This document shows positions 15,467-24,548 of a stretch of 64,000 nt of DNA, piece after piece; the stretch's first letter is position 1; every line of letters begins with the position of its first letter. Location of the stretch: contig NZ_JAGQBW010000002.1 in the NCBI RefSeq assembly GCF_024345835.1, positions 62,001 to 126,000 of the forward strand. The letters are read 5' to 3'. A program made the translations under genes and the position numbers. The stretch comes from Synechococcus sp. HJ21-Hayes. GTDB taxonomy: Bacteria; Cyanobacteriota; Cyanobacteriia; PCC-6307; Cyanobiaceae. The notes beneath the pieces are model-generated. The model made no database searches and was not told the origin of the DNA. It was given only the letters and a program-made list of their open reading frames with translations.

Positions 15467-16255
15467 GACCCAGCTGCTGATCACCTGGGCCAGCTGTTTC
15501 GTGGCGCTGCGCATGGGCAGATGGCCCTGGCCTTCCAGCAGGGTGAACGTGTGCTCGCGGCTGTAGCCAGCCAGGTGGCGCACATAGCGGGGCTCCATCA
15601 CCGTGTCGCGGCTGCCGGCGATCCACAGGCTGGGCACCTGCAGCTGGGCCGTGAGGGCCGGCAGCTGCTGCACGGCCCCGCGCTGCATGCTGCAGGCGAG
15701 CAGGCTGCGGGCCGCCCGCCGCTCCGCCACCAGCGGGCTGCGGATGGCCTCGGTGCCTGGCCACTGGGCCAGCCAGCTGGGCCGCCACTGCAGGAAGGCA
15801 GCCCCGCCCCGACGCACCATGCGAAAGGGGCGGGGCTGAAACACGCCGCCCCCGGCAGCCACCTGCACCACGCCGGCCAGCTGTGGATCGAGCTGGCTGG
15901 CGGCATGGAGACAAAGGCTGCCCCCGAGGGAATGGCCGATCAGCACGATGGGCCGCCCCCCGGCCTGCTCCTGGGCCTCCCGCGCCAGCCAGCGGCCATA
16001 GCTGGCCAGGGTGGGCTGCAGGCCGCGGGGACGCGGGGTCGCGCCGAATCCCGGCAGATCCGGGGCCCAGCTCTCCCACTCGGGGCTCAGCTCGGCTTGC
16101 AGGGGCTCCCACAGCCGCCCAGACAGCAGCCAGCCATGCACACACACCAGCAGGGGGGAGCAGCTCAGGGGACCCGGTGGCCGAAGGGTCTCCAGCCTGC
16201 AACAGGGCGGCTCAGACTGGGGCAGGATCGTGCCAATGCTTAGTCCAGCCGCCAC
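15452..16255 (-). CDS. Alpha/beta hydrolase
   Basis: The 267-residue protein has the oxyanion-hole segment VCVHGWLLSG, the nucleophile elbow GHSLGG near residue 104, an acid in SRDTVMEPRY and a C-terminal catalytic His in EGQGHLPM. The fold and triad are complete, but the substrate cannot be told; esterase- or lipase-like roles are common. The true start may lie downstream of ATG 16255, because the first 30 residues look non-conserved and overlap the divergent GNAT gene by 20 bases. Confidence 0.82.
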   Translation of the reverse strand: MAAGLSIGTILPQSEPPCCRLETLRPPGPLSCSPLLVCVHGWLLSGRLWEPLQAELSPEWESWAPDLPGFGATPRPRGLQPTLASYGRWLAREAQEQAGGRPIVLIGHSLGGSLCLHAASQLDPQLAGVVQVAAGGGVFQPRPFRMVRRGGAAFLQWRPSWLAQWPGTEAIRSPLVAERRAARSLLACSMQRGAVQQLPALTAQLQVPSLWIAGSRDTVMEPRYVRHLAGYSREHTFTLLEGQGHLPMRSATKQLAQVISSWVSELG

Positions 16256-16730
16256 CGACCTCCAGCAGCTCTACGGGCAGGGCTATCGCCTGTGTCCCAC
16301 CCCCAATGGCCAGCTCAGCCTGGTGTTGAGCACCGAGCGGGAGATCGATCTCTATGAGCTGGAGCAGCTCTGCGATGCGGTGGGCTGGAGCCGCCGTCCG
16401 CTGCGGCGGGTGCGCAAGGCCCTGCAGCACAGCCTTCTGGTGGTGGGCCTCTGGCGGCACGACCCCCGCTTCCCCCGGCTGGTGGGCTTCGCCCGCTGCA
16501 CCGGCGATGGGGTGATTGAAGCCACCGTGTGGGACGTGGCGGTGCACCCCCTCTACCAGGGGGCTGGCCTGGGCAAACAGTTGATGGTTTACGTGCTCGA
16601 TCTGCTCAAGGCGATGCAGGTGGAACGCATCAGCCTGTTCGCCGACCCTGGGGTGGTGGGCTTCTACAGCGCCCAGGGCTGGGAGCTGGAACCTCAGCAG
16701 AAACGTTGTGCCTTCTGGTATTCCCCGTAG
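16236..16730 (+). CDS. GNAT-family N-acetyltransferase
   Basis: The protein has 164 residues from ATG 16236. The acetyl-CoA loop is VHPLYQGAGLGKQLM, preceded by the beta strand ATVWDVAV. The following strand and helix (VERISLFADPGVVGFYSAQGW) are typical of this family in cyanobacteria and plastids. It transfers an acetyl group to an amine or protein N-terminus; the target is not evident. It converges with the glycosyltransferase gene with 37 bases of overlap. Confidence 0.88.
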   Translation: MLSPAATDLQQLYGQGYRLCPTPNGQLSLVLSTEREIDLYELEQLCDAVGWSRRPLRRVRKALQHSLLVVGLWRHDPRFPRLVGFARCTGDGVIEATVWDVAVHPLYQGAGLGKQLMVYVLDLLKAMQVERISLFADPGVVGFYSAQGWELEPQQKRCAFWYSP

Positions 16731-17425
16731 TAGCGCTGCGCCAGCTCTGCAGGGCTGGCCCCCCGGCGCCAGGCGTGCCTGAGCTGCCAGTTGTGCCAGG
16801 CCACGGCCAGCACACCGCGCTCGCGCCAGCGGCGATCATCCACCCGCAGGGGCTGCTGCAGGCAGCGCAGGCGGGTGTGGGGCTGGAGCCGCTGCACCAG
16901 ATCAAGATCCTCCATCAGCGGGATCGGAGCAAAGCCCCCCGCTGCGGCGTAGAGGTAGCTCGGCAGCAGCAGGCCCTGGTCGCCGTAGGGGCATTGGCCC
17001 AGGCGGCTGCGCAGGGCCACCGCCAGCTCCAGCAGCCGCAAGGGCAGCCCCGGGGCATCGATGGCGAGGTTGAAGCTCCAGGCCGCAGCGGGTTGGGCCA
17101 TCGCCGCTGCGATCGCCGTGGCCCAGCCCTGGGGCAGCCGGGCATCGGCATGCAGCACCAACAGCCAAGGGGCAGCCGTGCGGGCGGCCGCAAGGGCCAA
17201 TTGGTGGCCCCGGCCCCGGGGGCTGTGCAGCAGCTGGGCTCCCGCCAGCCGGGCCAGGGCGGCGGTGCCATCGACGCTGCCCCCATCAACCACGAGCGTG
17301 TCCCGCAGCAAGCCCGGTGGCGCCTGCTGCAAGTCGGCGAGCAGGGCAGGCAGCCGCTGGGCCTCGTTCAGCGCTGGGATCAGCACCGCCAGGGGCGCTA
17401 ACGGCGGTGGCGCGATGGGATCCAT
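16694..17425 (-). CDS. Family 2 glycosyltransferase, TIGR04283 type
   Basis: The 243-residue GT-A enzyme has LIPALNEAQRLPALLADL, the nucleotide-binding VVDGGSVDGT, an HADARLP metal motif replacing classical DXD and a C-terminal PLMEDLDLVQRL. The family is often annotated as arsenosugar biosynthesis glycosyltransferase because of its neighbours in some genomes. Here it overlaps by 28 bases a gene of the matching TIGR04282 family, its usual partner, so the pair probably acts in one pathway. No arsenic methyltransferase gene is in view. Confidence 0.87.
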   Translation of the reverse strand: MDPIAPPPLAPLAVLIPALNEAQRLPALLADLQQAPPGLLRDTLVVDGGSVDGTAALARLAGAQLLHSPRGRGHQLALAAARTAAPWLLVLHADARLPQGWATAIAAAMAQPAAAWSFNLAIDAPGLPLRLLELAVALRSRLGQCPYGDQGLLLPSYLYAAAGGFAPIPLMEDLDLVQRLQPHTRLRCLQQPLRVDDRRWRERGVLAVAWHNWQLRHAWRRGASPAELAQRYYGEYQKAQRFC

Positions 17426-18039
17426 GGGGCCAGGTCGGGGTGGCGGTCGAGGTCGTGCTGCTGACGCAGTAGGGCGGGCTTGAGGGTGCGGGCCGCGGCG
17501 GCCTCGAGGGTGGCCTGGAGCACGCTTTGGCTACCCCAGGGCATGCCGGCCATCAGGGCGGCTCCCGCGCGTTCAAATCCGCTTCGCGTGAGGCCGATCA
17601 ACCAGTAGCCGCCATCGGCCGCTGGCCCGAGCACCAGCGGAGACTGCTGGAGGTGGTCGAAGGCCGCCGTGAGATCCGCAACCTCCAGACCCGGGAGATC
17701 GGTGCCGATGAGCACCACCTGCTGGGCCCCCCGCTGGAAACGGCGCTGCAGTTGGCCCTGCATGCGTCGGCCCAGGCTGCCGCGCCCCTGCAGCACGGCC
17801 GCATCGGCCCCCAGCGCGCGGCCCCAGCGGGCCATGGCCCGTGGTCCGAGCCCATCGACCGCCAGCAGCAGCTCGGCCTGGGCCTGATCGGCCGCCAGGC
17901 GGGCCGTGGCCAAGGTGTGGGCGGTGAGACGCTGCTGCACCCGGGCGGCGGCGGCGGCACCCGTGGTGATCGCCAGGCGCCGCTTGCAGCGCCCTGCTGC
18001 GGGCCAGCGGGCCATCACCACCACCTGTCGGGCTGCCAT
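17398..18039 (-). CDS. DUF2064 / TIGR04282 nucleotidyltransferase-like glycosyltransferase
   Basis: The 213-residue protein has the family landmarks VVVMARWPAAGRCKRRLA at the N-terminus, VLIGTDLPGLEVADL in the middle and LGPAADGGYWLIGL after it. This GT-A-like fold resembles nucleotidyltransferases such as CofC. Its role is unproven; context with the TIGR04283 gene suggests sugar transfer to a small molecule. The start is ATG 18039. Confidence 0.85.
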   Translation of the reverse strand: MAARQVVVMARWPAAGRCKRRLAITTGAAAAARVQQRLTAHTLATARLAADQAQAELLLAVDGLGPRAMARWGRALGADAAVLQGRGSLGRRMQGQLQRRFQRGAQQVVLIGTDLPGLEVADLTAAFDHLQQSPLVLGPAADGGYWLIGLTRSGFERAGAALMAGMPWGSQSVLQATLEAAAARTLKPALLRQQHDLDRHPDLAPWIPSRHRR

Positions 18040-18045
18040 GCCCCC

Positions 18046-19182
18046 TCAGCGCTGGCGAGGCAGCTCCGCCGGTTTCAGCTCGAGCCTCAGGTTGCGCTCG
18101 CCGCGGCGCACCTTCACGGGCAGGGCCTCACCCACCTGGCCCTGATCCACCGCCACCTGCACCTCGGAAGGGTTGTCCACACTCGTATCGCCCACGGTTT
18201 CGATCAGGTCGCAGGGGCGCATGCCACTGCGATCGGCAGGACTGCCAGGCATCACCTCCACCACCACAACGCCATTGATTTCAGGCAGCTTGCACTCGGC
18301 GTTGGTGGCATTCACCTCCCGGGCCAGCTGTGGGGTGAGGGCCTGCAGGCGCACGCCGATGTAGGGGTGGGAGGCACGGCCCCGCTCGAGGATCTGGGCA
18401 GCGATTTGGCGCCCCAGGTTGATCGGGATCGCGAAGCTCAGGCCAGCCCCTGGGGCCTGGCGGATGGCCGTGTTGATGCCGATCACCTGGCCGCGATCGT
18501 TGATCAATGGGCCGCCGCTGTTGCCGGGGTTCACCGCGGCGTCGGTCTGCAGATAGGGCACCCGCTGGCCTTCACCCACGGCATTGGTGCGCTGCACGGC
18601 GCTGATGATCCCGGCGGTCACGGTGTTGTCCAGGCCCAGGGGGTTGCCGATGGCGATGGCCCATTCACCGGGCCGCACCTTGGTGGAGTCCCCCAGGGGG
18701 GCCACAGGCAGGTTGCTGGCGGCCACCTTCACCACGGCCACGTCGGTGATGGGGTCGGCGCCGAGCACCTTGCCGCTGAAGCTGCGGCCGTCCGGCAGGG
18801 TCACCCCCACCTCATTGGCCCCCTCCACCACGTGGGCATTGGTGAGGATCACCCCGTCGGAACGGGTGATGAAGCCGGAGCCCTGGCCCTGCTGCTGCTG
18901 CACCGATGGACCGCCGCCGAACAGGCCGCCCAGAGGGTTCACCACCCTCCGCACCGTGTCGATCCGCACCACGGCCGGGCCCACCTTGTCCACGGCATTC
19001 ACGATGAAGCTGGTACCGGGCTGCAGGGGAGGCGCCGCCGGCGCATCGCTCACCCGGGTGGGATCGCCGCCGCGTCCCCCAGGCAGGCCAGGGAGATTGG
19101 TGTTGCAGGCTGCCAACAGGCTGGCCCCCAGCAGGGTGCTGATCAGAGCTACGCGGCGGCGCACACGCATCAATCGGGCCAT
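18046..19182 (-). CDS. htrA: HtrA/Deg-type serine protease, lipoprotein
   Basis: The 378-residue protein has a lipoprotein signal (LISTLLGASLLAAC, predicted lipidated Cys). A trypsin-like domain carries the triad His in TNAHVVEG, Asp in ITDVAVVKV and Ser in NPGNSGGP. One PDZ domain spans about 275-365 (YIGVRLQALTP...GVVVVEVMPGSPADRSG). It should degrade or refold damaged proteins at the outer face of the plasma or thylakoid membrane. ATG 19182 was chosen because it gives a clean signal peptide; ATG 19170 is an alternative. It is divergent from dnaA with 91 bases between. Confidence 0.92.
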   Translation of the reverse strand: MARLMRVRRRVALISTLLGASLLAACNTNLPGLPGGRGGDPTRVSDAPAAPPLQPGTSFIVNAVDKVGPAVVRIDTVRRVVNPLGGLFGGGPSVQQQQGQGSGFITRSDGVILTNAHVVEGANEVGVTLPDGRSFSGKVLGADPITDVAVVKVAASNLPVAPLGDSTKVRPGEWAIAIGNPLGLDNTVTAGIISAVQRTNAVGEGQRVPYLQTDAAVNPGNSGGPLINDRGQVIGINTAIRQAPGAGLSFAIPINLGRQIAAQILERGRASHPYIGVRLQALTPQLAREVNATNAECKLPEINGVVVVEVMPGSPADRSGMRPCDLIETVGDTSVDNPSEVQVAVDQGQVGEALPVKVRRGERNLRLELKPAELPRQR

Positions 19183-19273
19183 GCAGGCGGGCTTGGGGGC
19201 CAGGTCGTGATGCGCATTATTTAAGACCGACCCGCCAGGGGGACGACCGTATATTCGGCAGCTCGGGCGTGGC

Positions 19274-20689
19274 ATGACGGTGCAGCAGGGAGAACAGCTG
19301 TGGCACCAGGTTCAGGAGGCCCTCCAGGGCAACCTCTCCAAGCCCACCTTTGAAACCTGGATCCGGCCAGCCCGCTGCGCTGGGTTTGAGGGCGACCAGC
19401 TGCAGCTGCTGGCTCCCAATGCCTTCGCCTGCGGCTGGCTACGCAAGAACTACCTCACCACGATCGCTGCGGTGGCCTCGGAGCTGGCGGGGCGTCCGGT
19501 TGGTGTGGCTGTGGAGGCCACAGCCGATGCTGAGGGCGCGGCCACGATGCAGACCTTGGCCGGGGCCCTGGCCCCCGGGGAGGCCTCACCCACCGGCGAG
19601 TCCCGCGCTCCTGCGCTGCATGGCCCCACCGCCACCGGTGAGGCGCCGCGCAAGCTGGCTCCGGGCCTGAACCCCCGCTATGTGTTCAACCGCTTCGTGG
19701 TGGGTCCCAATAGCCGGATGGCCCATGCGGCGGCCCTGGCGGTGGCCGAGGCCCCCGGCCGTGAGTTCAACCCGCTGTTCATCTGCGGTGGTGTGGGGCT
19801 TGGCAAGACCCACCTGATGCAGGCCATCGGCCACTACCGCCTGGAGATCGACCCCGAGGCCCGTGTGGCCTACGTGAGTACCGAAACCTTCACCAATGAT
19901 CTGATCCAAGCCATCCGCAAGGACGGCATGCAGAAGTTCCGCGATCGCTACCGCGCCGCCGACCTGATCCTGGTGGACGACATCCAGTTCATCGAGGGCA
20001 AGGAGTACACCCAGGAGGAGTTCTTCCACACCTTCAACGCGCTGCATGAGGCGGGGCGCCAAATCGTGATCGCCAGTGATCGGCCACCCAGCCAGATCCC
20101 ACGGCTGCAGGAGCGGCTGATCTCCCGCTTCTCCATGGGCCTGATCGCCGATATCCAGGCACCCGATCTGGAAACCCGCATGGCGATCCTGCACAAGAAG
20201 GCGGAGCACGAGCGCATGAGCCTGCCCCGCGATCTCATTCAGTATTTAGCCGGGCGCTTCACCTCCAACATCCGGGAGCTGGAGGGTGCCCTCACCCGGG
20301 CCGTGGCCTTCGCCTCGATCACCGGCCTGCCGATGACGGTGGAATCGGTAGCGCCGATGCTCGATCCCTCCGGTGTGGAGGTGGAGGTGACCCCCGCCCA
20401 GGTGTTGAACAAGGTGGCCGAGGTGTTCGGCGTAGGGGTGGAGGAGATGAAAAGCCCCAGCCGCAAGCGGGCCGTCAGCCAGGCCCGCCAGGTGGGCATG
20501 TACCTGATGCGTCAGGGCACGAACTTGTCGCTGCCGCGCATCGGCGAGGCCTTCGGCGGCAAGGATCACTCCACGGTGATGTATGCCGTGGAGCAGATCG
20601 AGAAGAAGCTGGGTGCGGATCCACACCTGGGTCGTCAGGTGCAGCAGGTGCGGGATCTGCTGCAGATCGACTCGCGCAAGAAGAAATAG
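19274..20689 (+). CDS. dnaA: Chromosomal replication initiator DnaA
   Basis: The 471-residue protein has all four domains. The N-terminal helicase-recruiting domain (1-85) is followed by a variable Ala/Gly/Thr linker. The AAA+ core has Walker [10 protein letters not shown], Walker [10 protein letters not shown], an arginine finger region and [14 protein letters not shown]. The C-terminal DNA-binding domain has the signature [18 protein letters not shown]. It is flanked by htrA and cbbX, not by dnaN. I found no DnaA-box cluster in the 91-base upstream gap, so oriC is not evident here, consistent with scattered dnaA loci in cyanobacteria. Confidence 0.96.
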   Translation: MTVQQGEQLWHQVQEALQGNLSKPTFETWIRPARCAGFEGDQLQLLAPNAFACGWLRKNYLTTIAAVASELAGRPVGVAVEATADAEGAATMQTLAGALAPGEASPTGESRAPALHGPTATGEAPRKLAPGLNPRYVFNRFVVGPNSRMAHAAALAVAEAPGREFNPLFICGGVGLGKTHLMQAIGHYRLEIDPEARVAYVSTETFTNDLIQAIRKDGMQKFRDRYRAADLILVDDIQFIEGKEYTQEEFFHTFNALHEAGRQIVIASDRPPSQIPRLQERLISRFSMGLIADIQAPDLETRMAILHKKAEHERMSLPRDLIQYLAGRFTSNIRELEGALTRAVAFASITGLPMTVESVAPMLDPSGVEVEVTPAQVLNKVAEVFGVGVEEMKSPSRKRAVSQARQVGMYLMRQGTNLSLPRIGEAFGGKDHSTVMYAVEQIEKKLGADPHLGRQVQQVRDLLQIDSRKKK

Positions 20690-20693
20690 CGCC

Positions 20694-21626
20694 CTACTGG
20701 GTGATGGGCTCGCTGCGGTCAAGGCCTTCCACCTCACCGGCAAACACACGGCTGGCGGTGATGTCGTCGGCCTCCAGGGTCATCAGATCGAGCTTGGTGA
20801 TCCCCATGCCGGCCATGCGATTGAACAGGCGATTGGCCTGGCGCATGCGGGCCCGGTCGATGGCATTGCGGATCGAGCGGGCATTGGCGAAGAACGGCAG
20901 CTGCATGCGCCGCTGGATATACTCGGCGAACGCCACCGTGGCTTCTTCGCTAAAGCGGTAGTTTTCCGCCGCCAGGATCAACTTGGCAATCGCCAGCAGC
21001 TCAGAAGCGCTGTAATCGGGGAAGTCGATGTGGTTCGCCACCCGCGAGGAGAGCCCCGGGTTGGACTGGTAGAACACGTCCATCCGGTCTTTGTAGCCCG
21101 CAAAGATCACCACCAGATCGTCGCGGTTGGCCTCCATCACCTGCAGCAGGATCTCGATGGCTTCGGCGCCGTAATCGCGCTCGTTCTCCGGGCGGTAGAG
21201 GTAGTAGGCCTCATCGATGAACAGCACCCCGCCCATCGCCTTCTTGAGCATCTCCCGGGTTTTCGGGGCGGTGTGGCCGATGTACTGCCCCACCAGATCG
21301 TCGCGGGTGGCAGTCACCACGTGACCCTTGCGCACGTAGCCGAGGCGGTGCAGGATCTGCGACATCCGTGCTGCCACCGTGGTTTTGCCGGTGCCCGGCC
21401 GACCGGTGAACGACATGTGCAAGCTGGGGGCCGTGGTGGCCAGGCCCACCTGTTTGCGGGCCCGTTCCACCACCAGCAGGGCCGCAATCTCGCGGATCCG
21501 GGTTTTCACCGGCCGCAGGCCGATCAGCTCCTGGTCCAGCTGCTGCAGCACGTCCTGAACCTCGGCGCCCTCGAAGGCCGCCTGCAGGTTCACGGGGGTG
21601 TCGTCCGGAGACTCAGAGGAGGCCAT
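20694..21626 (-). CDS. cbbX: CbbX-type AAA+ Rubisco activase
   Basis: The protein has 310 residues from ATG 21626. Walker A is [11 protein letters not shown], Walker [13 protein letters not shown], and the pore-loop region is [12 protein letters not shown], all as in CbbX. It closes a gene set made for alpha-carboxysomal form IA Rubisco and would remodel inhibited Rubisco by releasing tight-binding sugar phosphates. It lies downstream of ndhF4-ndhD4-cupB-acRAF and overlaps acRAF by 14 bases. No CbbQ/CbbO pair was seen, so this is the only activase candidate in the window. Confidence 0.9.
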   Translation of the reverse strand: MASSESPDDTPVNLQAAFEGAEVQDVLQQLDQELIGLRPVKTRIREIAALLVVERARKQVGLATTAPSLHMSFTGRPGTGKTTVAARMSQILHRLGYVRKGHVVTATRDDLVGQYIGHTAPKTREMLKKAMGGVLFIDEAYYLYRPENERDYGAEAIEILLQVMEANRDDLVVIFAGYKDRMDVFYQSNPGLSSRVANHIDFPDYSASELLAIAKLILAAENYRFSEEATVAFAEYIQRRMQLPFFANARSIRNAIDRARMRQANRLFNRMAGMGITKLDLMTLEADDITASRVFAGEVEGLDRSEPITQ

Positions 21627-21867
21627 CGATGGCCGCGGCAAAGGCATGGTCCACCGCGCCAATAGGCTCGTTGTCCGCCTCAGACCGCAGGGTGATGTTC
21701 ACGTAGGTCCGGCCAAAGCTGATGTCCGGATAGCGCCCCTGCTGGTCGCAGAAGTCGTTCAGGCGATCCAGGAAGTCGCGGTTGGCGGCGTAGTCGGCGA
21801 AATCGATGCGCCGTTCCAGCCATTCCACCCGGTCGGGCTTGGGCCTGGGGTTCCACTGGTGATCCAT
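21613..21867 (-). CDS. acRAF: Pterin-carbinolamine-dehydratase-like Rubisco assembly factor (acRAF)
   Basis: The protein has 84 residues from ATG 21867. It has the compact PCD-like fold pattern: [50 protein letters not shown]. The catalytic histidine cluster of true dehydratases is not evident. PCD-like proteins linked to alpha-carboxysome genes assist assembly of form IA Rubisco. Position between cupB and cbbX in the carboxysome neighbourhood supports that role over pterin recycling. Confidence 0.85.
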   Translation of the reverse strand: MDHQWNPRPKPDRVEWLERRIDFADYAANRDFLDRLNDFCDQQGRYPDISFGRTYVNITLRSEADNEPIGAVDHAFAAAIDGLL

Positions 21868-21877
21868 GGCTGTGAAC

Positions 21878-22999
21878 TTACGTCGCCGCCAGGCAGTCGG
21901 TGCGGCCTGCTGCCAGGCGTGTGGCCCAGCTCTGGGCATAGGCCCGGTTGGCGGCCTGCTGCTGGGCATCCCCGCTATCCAGGGGGTGGGGCATGGTGCC
22001 GTTAATGGCCGCGTTGGTGACGCAGAACATCGACTTCTGGAAGCTCATGCAGATCTTCACGTGCACGTCGCCCTCACCCCTGGTGCGCTGGCGATACCAG
22101 TCGTGCAGGGCCTGGGGCAGGTGCCGGTACATGTCCTGCATCAGGAGGCTGGGGGGGATGCCGGCTCCCATGGTGGGCAGCGGATCGGCGTAGAGCGCCC
22201 CGTAGGCGAACTGGCTCTGGTCGTGGGAGATGGCCTGAGCCTGGGCGTTGAAGCTCACCGTGCCGAGGAAGGGCATGCCCCGCAGGAACACCGCCTCCAC
22301 GTAGGGCACGGCCACATCAGCCAGGAAGCTGAGACCAGCCTCCGGGGGCAGTACCCAGAACTGTTCAGCACCGATGGTCACCGCGTAGGTGATCGGGTTG
22401 GCGGCGGCGGCCACCAGCCCCTGCTTGATGAACTCCACCACGTCGGCGATGGTGCGAACGCGGCCATCGCGCTCGGCGGCGGCAAGATCGAGGAACAGAT
22501 CACTCATCACCCGCCAGAACTGGCCGAGGGCATGGGTGGTGGCAGCCGAGCGGATCAGTTCGGGAATGAAGTTTGGGAAGAGGGGATTGAGCACCGCCAG
22601 CAGCGGATCCCTGCCCTTGGCCCGCACGATGGCAGCGCAGTTGGCCTTGAAGGCCTCACTGTCGAAGTAGGCATCCATGCCGCCGGTGGCGTGCCACAGC
22701 ATGGCTTTCTGGCAGTACTCGGCGTACTCAAAGTTGATCCGGTCGTGGGTGACATGACGCCACCACTTGCCGAGATTCAGGTCGCCATCAAAGAAGCGGA
22801 ACACCGGAAAGGGATTGAGGAACTGGCGCTCTGCCTGAAAGATCAGGTTGATGCTGTAGGCATTCAGCACCACGCCGTAGCTCTCGAGCACCCCCACCAC
22901 TTCCAGCAGGTGGTCATCGCTCTGGTCGAGCAGGGTCTGGCCCTGCAGCAGCCGGTCGGCCAGCTGCTCGATTGTGGGCATCAGCACGGGGGTGGTCAT
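21878..22999 (-). CDS. cupB: CO2 hydration protein CupB (ChpX) of NDH-1MS'
   Basis: The 373-residue protein is a ChpX/ChpY family member. The shared signature HDRINFEYAEYCQKAMLWH occurs near residue 83, and PYVEAVFLRGMPFLGTVSFNAQAQ later. Cup proteins sit on specialised NDH-1 complexes and convert CO2 to bicarbonate during cyclic electron flow. It was called CupB because it follows ndhF-ndhD without a cupS gene and is shorter than the second paralogue (434 residues) at 42234, which does have cupS. Its start overlaps the ndhD stop (TGATG). Confidence 0.9.
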   Translation of the reverse strand: MTTPVLMPTIEQLADRLLQGQTLLDQSDDHLLEVVGVLESYGVVLNAYSINLIFQAERQFLNPFPVFRFFDGDLNLGKWWRHVTHDRINFEYAEYCQKAMLWHATGGMDAYFDSEAFKANCAAIVRAKGRDPLLAVLNPLFPNFIPELIRSAATTHALGQFWRVMSDLFLDLAAAERDGRVRTIADVVEFIKQGLVAAAANPITYAVTIGAEQFWVLPPEAGLSFLADVAVPYVEAVFLRGMPFLGTVSFNAQAQAISHDQSQFAYGALYADPLPTMGAGIPPSLLMQDMYRHLPQALHDWYRQRTRGEGDVHVKICMSFQKSMFCVTNAAINGTMPHPLDSGDAQQQAANRAYAQSWATRLAAGRTDCLAAT

Positions 23000-24546
23000 C
23001 AGCTGATCAGGCTCCCGGAGGCAATGGCCGCCACCAGTTCAGGCATCTGGGCCATGGCGGTGGTGGTGGCTTCCCCCAGCTGGGCCAGGCCGCCAGGCAC
23101 GAGCCCCACCAGAACGATCAAGGCTGTAAGCACCAACGAGGGCAGCTGCTCTAACAGGGGAACCGAGGGGAGCTGCACATCGATCGGAGCGATGCGCTGA
23201 CCGGTTGGGGTGGTGGCAGGCAGGGCCGATTGGATGGCCAGGCGTCCGAAAAAGGCCCTGTTCACCAGCAGCAGGAAGTACACGGCCGTGAGACCCGAGC
23301 CCACCATCGAGAGCAGGGTGGGGAGCGGGTAAGCCTCAAGACTGCCGCGGAACACCAGAAACTCGGAGATGAAGCCCGCCATCCCGGGCAGGCCAGCGCT
23401 GGCCATCACCCCCATGATCATCAGTGAGCCGGTGAGTGGCAGACCCCGTTGCGGGTTGAGCAGGCCGCGCAACACCTCCAGATCGCGGGTGCCGGTGGTG
23501 CGATACACCACGCCCACCAACAGGAACAGCAAGGCCGAGATCAGGCCGTGGGTCACCATCTGGAACACCGCTCCCAGCAAGCTCACCGGTGTGGCCGCAG
23601 CTGCGGCGAGCAGCACATAGCCCATGTGGCCAACGGAGCTGTAGGCCACCATCCGCTTCATGTCTCTCTGGGCAATGGCCGCCAAGGAGCCGTAGAGCAC
23701 CGAAATCGCAGCCCAGATGGCGAGGTACGGCCCCATCCGCGCCCAGGCATCAGGGAACAGCCCCAGGCAGAAGCGCAACAGGCCGTAGGTGCCCAGTTTG
23801 AGCAGCACACCCGCCAGCAGCACCGACACGGGGGTGGACGCCTCGGTGTGGGCATCCGGCAGCCAGGTGTGGAAGGGGAACAGGGGGATCTTGATGCCAA
23901 AACCGATCAGCAGAGCCCCCATCAGGATCAGCTGGGTGCCCATGCCCAGTTGCTGGCTCAACACCGGAGTGAGGCTGAAGTCCACCTGACCCGTCACCAG
24001 CGCCAGGCCCAGGAAGGCGCCCAGGATGAGCATGCCGCTCACGGCGGTGAAGATCAGGAACTTGGTGGCGGCGTAGGCACGGTTGGCGCCGCCCCACACG
24101 GAGATCAGCAGCCAGAGGGGGATCAGTTCGAGCTCATAAAAGAGGAAGAACAGCAGCAGGTTCTGGGCCAGAAAGGCCCCATTCACCGCACCGCTGATCA
24201 ACAACAGCAGCGCGAAGTAGAGCTTGGGCTTCTGGCTCACGCTGCCGGAGGCAAACGCGGACACAAAGGTGAGGCCGGCGTTCACCAGTAGCAACGGCAT
24301 CGACAAGCCATCGACACCGAGGCGGTAGCTGAGACCCAGGCTCTGCACCCAGTCGAGCGATTCGCCCATCTGCATGCCACTGAGGGCAGGATCAAAGCCA
24401 GCCAGCACCCAGAGGCTCCAGGCCAGCTGAAGGCCCAGCACCACCAGGGCGCCACGGCGCACCTGGTCGGGTCCGGGATTGCCGGGCCACAGGGATAGGC
24501 CCAGGGCGCCCAGGAAGGGAATCAGCAGGAGAGGGCTGAGCATCAT
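22999..24546 (-). CDS. ndhD4: NAD(P)H-quinone oxidoreductase chain 4 (NdhD4-type)
   Basis: The protein has 515 residues and about 14 membrane helices. Typical proton-channel motifs are FFLFYELELIPLWLLISVWGG, KIPLFPFHTWLPDAHTEA with the key Lys and His, and SVGHMGYVLLAAAAATP. It is a proton-pumping subunit of the CO2-uptake NDH-1 complex, in place of the respiratory NdhD1. The start is ATG 24546 or the adjacent ATG 24543. The longer open frame to 25026 was rejected because it enters ndhF in another frame. It lies two bases after ndhF4. Confidence 0.92.
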   Translation of the reverse strand: MMLSPLLLIPFLGALGLSLWPGNPGPDQVRRGALVVLGLQLAWSLWVLAGFDPALSGMQMGESLDWVQSLGLSYRLGVDGLSMPLLLVNAGLTFVSAFASGSVSQKPKLYFALLLLISGAVNGAFLAQNLLLFFLFYELELIPLWLLISVWGGANRAYAATKFLIFTAVSGMLILGAFLGLALVTGQVDFSLTPVLSQQLGMGTQLILMGALLIGFGIKIPLFPFHTWLPDAHTEASTPVSVLLAGVLLKLGTYGLLRFCLGLFPDAWARMGPYLAIWAAISVLYGSLAAIAQRDMKRMVAYSSVGHMGYVLLAAAAATPVSLLGAVFQMVTHGLISALLFLLVGVVYRTTGTRDLEVLRGLLNPQRGLPLTGSLMIMGVMASAGLPGMAGFISEFLVFRGSLEAYPLPTLLSMVGSGLTAVYFLLLVNRAFFGRLAIQSALPATTPTGQRIAPIDVQLPSVPLLEQLPSLVLTALIVLVGLVPGGLAQLGEATTTAMAQMPELVAAIASGSLIS

Positions 24547-24548
24547 GG

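Noticed and set aside
19183-19273. Possible origin of replication upstream of dnaA
   Set aside because: No TTATCCACA-like boxes and only 91 bases between htrA and dnaA; cyanobacterial origins are often not at dnaA.
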